A DNA stretch of 64,000 nt, from assembly GCA_038380435.1 (NCBI GenBank), contig JAWZYU010000028.1, positions 19,576,201 to 19,640,200 on the forward strand, read 5' to 3'. Shown piece after piece: positions 37,601-46,600 of this stretch (its first letter is position 1; the number at the start of each line of letters is the position of its first letter). The translations under genes and the position numbers were made by a program. The notes under the pieces were generated by a model. That model saw only the letters and a program-made list of their open reading frames with translations, was not told the origin of the DNA and did no database searches. This DNA comes from Ryuthela nishihirai (taxonomy: Eukaryota; Arthropoda; Arachnida; Araneae; Heptathelidae).

Positions 37601-40600
37601 GCTACTGATCTACGGGACCTGGGTTCGAGCCCTGGGTAAGGCATGGATGTGTGTGCTGTTTTTCTGCTGAGGTCCCGCCATCCTCACAGACCTAATATGG
37701 CGTATTAAACTGACAGGCTCCTGTCAGACCTCTGTGGTCAAGCAGCTGCTTGAGGGGGTATTTATTTTTTTATTTTTATTTAGTAATAAGTAATTTAAAG
37801 ACAACTCGCAGATTATTTGGATTGAATTGAAAAATTTAAAAGGTTTTACTCGCGCGAAGAGAAATCAACCATATAATAAAATTATTATATTTGAAGAAAC
37901 AATGCAATACTGCACAAACTATTTCTCTAGATATTGTTCAAGCAGTTAAGGACAAAAATAAGCTCATATATTTATTGTCAGATGTGTTATAATTTGTTAT
38001 GCTCGAAAAAATTCTAAACATTATTTCTAATTAATAACATTACTAAACTTAGAGTAACATTCTTAAGCTTGAAAGGTACAAATTTATGGTGACTTATTAA
38101 TCCAAACTCTCTCATCTGTTAAAATGATCAGACAATTTAAAATTTCAACGGCTGATATTTCTGATACTGAATAATTTCAAAACTTTAAAATTTTAATTTA
38201 AACGTTTCAGTATATATCACGTCTTAAATGACTAGACATTTGCTATCATAATATGAATTACTTTAAAAAATATGGAGTCACTGAACATCTGAACAAATTT
38301 AGAGGAAAAATTGTCTCGAACCAAGTGGGTTAGTGGGATTGCAACCCACGGTCTCCTGAACTCAAGATAATTTACCCTCGAAATTTGATGTCAATGTTAA
38401 GAGTGACTTCATACCTTTCAACTCAGGGTTGGGTTGTTTTACCTCTGAGCGGCACTTTTTTGCACACCATGGGCTAAATGGCCAGGTCACATGGACCGCG
38501 AAGGCTCAGAGAAGGTTGGGGGAGGGGACCCACTGGAACAGCTGTTGGGAGACAGATGGTAGCCTTCCGTCAAGGCCATCCAGCGTGTTCTTTAACGTGC
38601 ACAGGGTATGGCTCTCCCGCACACGGGGCCACGGCTTAACGTCCCATCCGACGGACGGCTGCCTTTCCAAGCCCATCGGTGTCCCCTACTGACTGTGGGC
38701 AGGGCGGGGAATTTTGCGGAGATAAATCTCAACGCTGACCCAGCTGGGACTCGAACCTGGGAACTACAGATTACAAGCCTGGCGCGCTACCGACTGAGCC
38801 ACCCTCACCCCAATATTAAGAGCGACTTCATACCTTTCAACTCAGGAAACAGAAATTTGTTAAGTAATGAATTGCTCACAGTAATGATAGTTCCCAAGCC
38901 AAAATTGTTATAGTTGTTTTTTCTATAATCTTTAAAATGATATGAGAATGCATCGCTTACCTTGGAATTCGTAGCGAGCAGCTTGGGCCAAGACATCATC
39001 TCTCACTTCAGCGATTGTGTTGATGATCATGTTTCGGATTTCGTCTTGCTTGTTACTTGCCAGATTTAGCAACGACCTGTAGAGGGCGTCTTCTCTCAAT
39101 CTTGCATATTGCAGCCTCTTCGGAGTGATGAGCAGATCACGTGACAGATCAAACGCTGCCAAGATGAAGTTCTGCAAACTGCGCGTGTGAGTATCGTGAA
39201 GGAGGGTGGCTGCAAGCAGAAGTTTCGATTGAAGAACGTGGCCTACGAACAGCAGAATGCTGCAAGAGAAAAAACGTGGAGATTTAAGACGTGTAGGGAA
39301 AAGAGCAAACACTGCAGAAATCCGATTTTATATACATATATATTTGAACAATTGAAAACTGTGCAACTGTGCAACTGTAGTACAGTGTCTCGCAAACCTT
39401 TTTACTCTGCGGCACATTGAATCTAATTTTTTTCCGCGGCACACCTAAAAAAGAATTGGATGGGTTACCTAAAAAGAGGAAAATTGACGTTTCGTTAAAT
39501 GCATTTTATTTAAAATAAATATAATAATAAATATAATTAATCATAACTCGGTGTTTGTTTTAAATATTTGTCCATTCAATGGCTTGAAATAATCAAAAAT
39601 TAATACCAAAATTTGGAAAAAGCTTGATAAATACTTACAAGATCCCAGTTGATAAAATCTGAAAGATTTTTATTAAAGCACGTCGATAGCACGTCGATAT
39701 TAAAGCACGTCGATAACACAAGTCAAGTCAAAATGAAATCTTTGGAATATCTAGTGTCAATTTGAAAATCTCTCGCGGCACACAGTTTGCGAGACACTGT
39801 ATTAGTAAAAAGGCTTGTTAGCGGTTGTCGAACTTTTAACACAAATACGCATCATTCTACGGTCATTTTAATGCCTAACAATTCTTATAATTCATTAGTT
39901 TAATTTGCGAGAATGTTTAAAGTCCATGCATACCTATAAAGTTCGCAGAAATAAGGATTATTTTTAATCCTACATATAAATACGATAAAACAAAATATCA
40001 GTAGATGAAGTACTAAAAAGCAATAACGGGAAAAATATCAATATTCGTTTTTTAAATCGTTGAAAAATATCCTGTGGTTTTCAAACAATAAAAAGCTGTT
40101 AGTTGGAATTTTAGTATACAAACACACATGCGCGAGATTATATCCTTTCTCTGTAACAAATGTGTTGAGAACTTGATTAGTCATATCGACACCAAATGTA
40201 ACAATTAGAAATAACAGTATATACGTTTTTTTTTACCTTGGGAAATAATCCAAGTCATCCACAAGTTCACTACATACATCGAGGGGCCCCTTGTATTCGG
40301 GCTTCTCTCCTGCTGGAGGCAGGAAACCGAGGTCACTGAGCTGGTGGTAAAGATCACAAGGTGGCATCTCCGCCGCTTGAAGTTCGGCATAGTGACGGAT
40401 GAGAGCAAGCTGCTCCAAGGGATGGCGGGCGTGAACGAATGGCCCGTGCTTCGGGCTCGAAGTAGGGGATGAAGTTCGTGCGTGTTGACCCGATTCTGTG
40501 AGTTCGGACATGGACGGATGATGGACACGGACGAAGAACAGGGATAACTTCCAGGGAAGCGTTTGCAGCTCTTGTAAATCTTTCAGATCCTGAAAATGAT

Positions 40601-43600
40601 CGAAACCAAATTAATATTTTAGTTTTATGACGAAATATTAAATTTTATCGAAATTATTTTATGATCGCCTTTAAGATTCAGCTAAATGAAATGTTATTTC
40701 TACTTCGTTTAATCATTAGTGGAATAATGAATGATAAAAAAAAACTTATTTAATTTTTTTAAATTTATTTCCCACTTTTCATGAATGCGTCAAGTTCTTA
40801 CCGGTAAATTTTTACGGGTTATAAATCATTTTTAAGATAATAAAAATCGTATTAACTATAACCTGAGAAGTTAGAAATTAACATATTTATGATTACTTGA
40901 AACAGCTGTATGTAAACTAAGACTTCAGTTAAAAATTTTAATAAGAATCTTGCTTCGTTAAAAATATTTTTCCCTAAAATCATTTCGCAAAACAAATTAC
41001 CTCCTGGGCACAAAATGAGCAAGTTGGGTTGTTTTTACCTCTGAGCAGCACTTTTTTGCACACAATGGGCTAAATGGCACGGTCACAAGGACCCCGAAGG
41101 CTCAGAGAAGGTTAAGGGAGGGAACCCACTAGTACAGCTGTTAGATAGCCTCCCGACAAGGCTATCAGTGTGTTCTTTAACGTGCACAGGGTATGGCTCT
41201 CCCACACACGGGGCCACGGCTTAACGTCCCATCCTACGGACGGCGTCCTTTCCAAGCCCATCGGTGTCCCTACTGACCGTGGGCAGGGCGGGGAATTTTG
41301 CGGAGATAAATCTCAACGCTGACCCTACTGTGACTCGAACCTGGGAACTACAGATTACGAGCCTGGCGCTCTACCGACTGAGCCATCCCCGCCGCACAAA
41401 CTGAGCAAGTTTTCAGTCAATACCAAAAACTATTTTTGAAATTCTTTATTCCAAAGTGTATTGAATAAATCTGTGCATTAAACGCGGTTTTCTTGTGTCA
41501 AATTTGTAGCAACAAACAGAAAAAAAACCTTTTTTTAAACTAAAACACCGTAAAATATAACTTCATTTCCATTTTGTCCCAAAATAAGCTCTACAGATCA
41601 ACAACTATTGCAAAAGTTTGACATTTGGATAAAATGAACTAAAGCAACGTGACTAAAATTAAGATCGACATTCGCATTATACCTGAGCCAAAATTCCTTA
41701 AAAGGAAAAAACTAACCTCGAGGAAAAAAAAAATATATGTTTTCAAATTATTAAAGGAAAAAATATCTGGTAAACTTTCAACATTAACGATTAATCACTA
41801 TCTTAATTACTAACCTGTTCCGTAAAGTTGTGTCCTATTGCATAAATCAACACGGGTGTCACCCCCTCGGTGCACCTCTTCAACACATGAGCGAAGGGGC
41901 CAATATGTCCCCCAGGGGCCACTATCAACTGGGCGTTGTCATGGAGAAGGGGATGCAGGATGGTAACCTCCAAGCTACCTCCGTTCACAGCTGTATCTTC
42001 AGTTGTGTTCGCAGGATTCTGTTTCGAAAGAGAAATTAAATATTATGGCGCCTGGAATTTTGTTTATTCTCAAAATCTAACTTGTTAATGGCTTCAAAAA
42101 CTTTTCGTTTACGATATTTCCAAAAAATTATTTGCCGTTTATAATAAAACTACACTCGCTCAAAAAAGTATCCGAACGCTTTGGTTGATTACAGAATTCA
42201 GAAAAAATATCTGGCAACGATTTTTTTAGAAATTAGTGATCTGGCAACCTTCGTGTCACGTGACACGAAGGTTGCCAGATCATTAATTTCTAAAAAAAAA
42301 CGTTGGCAGATATTTTTTCTGAATTCTGTAATCAACCATAGTGTTCGGATACTTTTTTGAGCGACTGTAGGTGGTCATTATTTTGATACTAGATCGTGTG
42401 GGCTCACTCACGGAAATATTGAGCGTGTGCAGTAACTGCACACGCTCCAGTTTGCTGTGAACGGTAACTGGAGCGTGTACAGTTGCTGTACACACTCCAG
42501 ATATTTTTCCTGAATTCTGTAATCACGTGATTCGAAGGTTGCCAGATCACTAATTTCTAAAAATAATCTTTGCCAGATATTTTTTCTGAATTCTGTAATC
42601 AACCATAGCGTTCGGATACTTTTTTGAGCGACTGTACATAGTCAAGTCCTACAATGTTCAATGCTTTGGATATTTCAAAACTGAACATTGGATATGCTGA
42701 GAACATTTCAGGTCTGTTAAACTCTTAAAATGCCAGGAGCGCAATAGTGCTAGGAGAGAAATAGTGTTCATTGAAATATTTGACAAAACTGCCAAGAGCT
42801 CCAATAGTGCTCTTTGAAATACCCACCAAAAGTACGATAGTGCTCGCTCTGACGATGTTTGCAAATATTTTCGGAAGTCGGCTATTGTACCTCTGGCACT
42901 TTTGTCACGTACTTCAAAAAAGAGCGCTATCATGTCCTTGGTACTCTAAGGGTTAAATATGCGAAACTTTCTAGCCCGACAAACCTGGCTTTAAATTAAA
43001 GATAGCGCTGAAATAAAAAATAAAACACGATTTCGCAATTAGTTTCAACAAATGAAATTTTCAATTTTTATTTTAAAGGGCTGACTAATAAAAGTCACCG
43101 CCTTAAAACTAACGCCAAATAAGATTTCATTTCTCTGCACTTATAAAAGTAACGACCTGCACCGTCTTGTCTGAAACTCCATTTGGTCTCAGACGAAACA
43201 GATCAACTGAACATCAAATTCTCAGAGGGGTGGAGTTGGGTTGTTTTACCTCTGAGCGGCACTTTTTTGCACACCATGGGCTAAATGGCCAGGTCACAAG
43301 GACCCCGAAGGCTCAGAGAAGGTTGGGGGAGGGGACCCACTGGAACAGCTGTTGGGATACGATGGTAGCCTCCCGTCAAGGTCATCCAGCGTGTTCTTTA
43401 ACGTGCACAGGGTATAGATATCCCGCACACGGGCCCACGGCTTAACGTCCCATCCGACGGACGGCGGCCTTTCCAAGCCCATCGGTGTCCCCTACTGACC
43501 GTGGGCAGGGCGGGGAATTTTGCGGAGATAAATCTCAACGCTGACCCAGCTGGGACTCGAACCTGGGAACTACAGATTACGAGCCTGGCGCGCTACCGAT

Positions 43601-46600
43601 TGAGCCACCCCCCGCCCTCTCAGAGGGGTGGAGAAAATTGCCGAATCTCAATAAAAAAACGGTTGCTGCTGCCGTCTTTCTAGACGAAGTTGAAGCTTTT
43701 CACCGCGTCTGGACGCATGGTTTGATTTAAATTGAGATGAGTGCACCTTCGGGTGTCACCAGTATTTTACAGTCCTGTTTGTCCAATAGAACTTTTAAAG
43801 TGCAAGTTAATACCTTTCTATCTACAAAGAGAGTAATGGTCGCTGGAGTACCCCAAGACTTAGGCCCTTCTCTCTTTTTACTCTACCTTAATATGCCATC
43901 GTTTGATCTAATGCTATTAGCCCAATATGTTGATGATATCGTCCTCCTTTCCCCTTCATTAGGTCCAATGATTGTTATAGAGAGGCTGCAGAGATGCCTT
44001 GATCAGGTGGAAGGATGGTGCAATAAATGGAAGATCAAGATAAACACAGAGAAGAGCATTGCCATCTTCTTCAGTGAAAAACTTATTAAAAACCCAAAAC
44101 GTTTAAACTTTTTAAATAAGCCAATTGAATTCCAAAAGACCAAATATTTGGGTTGGGTTACCTCTGAGCGGCACTTTTTTTGCACACAATGGGCTAAATG
44201 GCCAGGTCACATGGACCCCGAAGGCTCAGAAAAGGTTGTGGGAGGAGACCCACTGGAATAGCTGTTGGGAGACAGATGGTAGCTTCCCGTCTAGGCCATC
44301 CAGCGTGTTCATTAACGTGCACAGGGTATGGCTCTCCCGCACACGGGGCCACGGCTTAACGTCCCATCCGACGGACGGCGGCCTTTCCAAGCCCATCGGT
44401 GTCCCCTACTGACCGTGGGCAGGGCGGGGAATTTTTGCGGAGATAAATCTCAACGCTGACCCAGCTGGGACTCGAACCTGGGAACTACAGATTACGATCC
44501 TGGCGCACTACCGACTGAGCCACCCCCGCCCTCAAATATTTGGGTATAACCCTACATCAAAAGCTCAAACGGGACCTTCATATCCGTGATATTTTCACTA
44601 AAGTCAATGCAGTGAACTGTCAACTAGGACCTCTCCTTCGGAGAAATACTGTCTTAATGATTGACAATAAATTATTATCGTACAACATGGTCATTCGTCC
44701 CATAATCACTTATGCTTCCCCTATATGGGCTAATACCACCTCCACGAATATACGCAAGATTCAGGCCTTGCAAAACAAAATATTGAGATCTGCGGTCGAT
44801 GCCCCTTGGTTTGTTACTAACAGACAACTTCATAAAGACTTGGGCATCGGCCAACATATATATTCACATTAAACGTATCTCAAAGGTTTTTTGAGGCAGT
44901 TAAATATACTGCTCACAAAAATTAGGGGATATTTCAAAATGAATATGAAGCGATGAAATATCCCCTAATTTTTGTGAGCAGTGTATAATCCTAATGAGAT
45001 CATTTCTTCTTTGCTTAATTGCGATCACAATGTTCTAATAAGTACAAGAGGCCTAATATGATGGCTTCCTCTGAGGAAAGCTACTCGTTTTAGGTTTCTT
45101 GTGCGTGATTATGCTCTTTTCAGTTTGTTTTTTTTGTTAGAATCAAGGGACACACCCACGGGTGGTTTAACTTATTATATGTTTTTACTTATGCCAACTG
45201 GGCTTATTCTCAAATGGAGGTGGGTAATGTTTTACTTGGAACATCATATATCCATACACGATCTGCTATCTACGAAAATAACTGATACAATATTCTTATA
45301 TTACGAAATAAATGTTAAATATTCTTTACCTCCGCTTCCAAATCGTCCAATGGAACAGTATTAAGTTGCTTCTCATTGTATTCTAAAGGTTCTAATAACT
45401 CAAATCCGTTGGGAAGAACTAATTTTGCTCTGGGTTTTTTTCCATACTGAAACCTTACCTGCAAAAAAGTCAACAATGTATTATCTAATACTTATTAATA
45501 TTATTGAATCATATTGAGTGACATTCATAAAAATAAAAGTTTGTCCTGATTTCAAATTAAATACGAATTATTCAATAGATGTTGGCCTTAAATGATTTCG
45601 GAAGCAGTTCATCATAGTATAGATTTTTTATTTGTTTCAATCAATACCTTTCTTAACTAATATTTCGCATGTACTAACTTTTACCTATGTATCTCAAGTT
45701 ATTCACTAAGAATCTTTCAAATCATTCTTCAAATACATTTGTGAATTTATTTATTATCACGTTTTACTCATTATGAGCCTTGATTTCAGCTCATTCAGAA
45801 TCTTTCAATATTTGAAACAATATTTATGTCTATTTAAATATTGCACGAATTTTAAATGTTATGGAAGAGATATTACTTCAATTCATATATGCAAAGGGAA
45901 GCAACTAAGTACGAAAAGTATCATATTCGTTCCAAATACTTATTTCTTGAAAAAGAATTTGACGCCGATAAAAATGGGCCAAAGATGTGGAATAGTTTAG
46001 GCGTGACAAATATCGTAGATTATGGAATATTTGTAAATGAAGAAATTTCGTGCAATATATTCTAAGTGATATTATATTCTTACAGAGAGATTTTTTCCCG
46101 TTTCCAGTTCTTTTTTTCAAGTTTTCAGTTTTCCTTTAAATGCTATAATTGTTTCTAATCCGGCAAAAAATGGATGGTACTAACGTCCTTGAGAGTGGCG
46201 GCTCGTAGCTAAACTTAGTGGGGGTGCTGCTCCAGAAAATTTTTAGCCTTTGTTTTAAAATTGTGTAAAACTACCTTCAACCAGCACGCCAGGGTCGGCA
46301 CTGCGGGAACGACAGTGCTCTCTCTCTCTCTCCCTTGCAGCCTCGCGTGTAGCTTCCTATGTGCGCATGCGCACAACAGTCAAACACCTCGCCGCTAGTA
46401 CTGTGAAGCGCACAGTTCCATACAAAGATTTTTGTATCTTTTTCATAAACTGGGGGATGGCTACTGACATTAAGATTAAGGATTATATATTGTACAAGTA
46501 TAAAGAAAGAATTAAAGAAAAAAGGACTCATTATATTAAATGTTATCGATAATATCAAGTTGAAATTCGGGGGCGCTGCAGTTCCACAGTGCCTATACGC

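Larger units (their letters stand above)
43165..44875 (+). pseudogene. Jockey/CR1-like reverse transcriptase remnant, split by two SINE-A copies
   Basis: Plus-strand LINE fragment. [18 protein letters not shown] precedes the first SINE. After it come [38 protein letters not shown] and [10 protein letters not shown] (catalytic YVDD). After the second SINE come [37 protein letters not shown] and [12 protein letters not shown], all typical of the Jockey or CR1 group. Stops and frameshifts make it dead. It lies in the DSTYK intron between E3 and E2, on the opposite strand. Confidence 0.9.
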
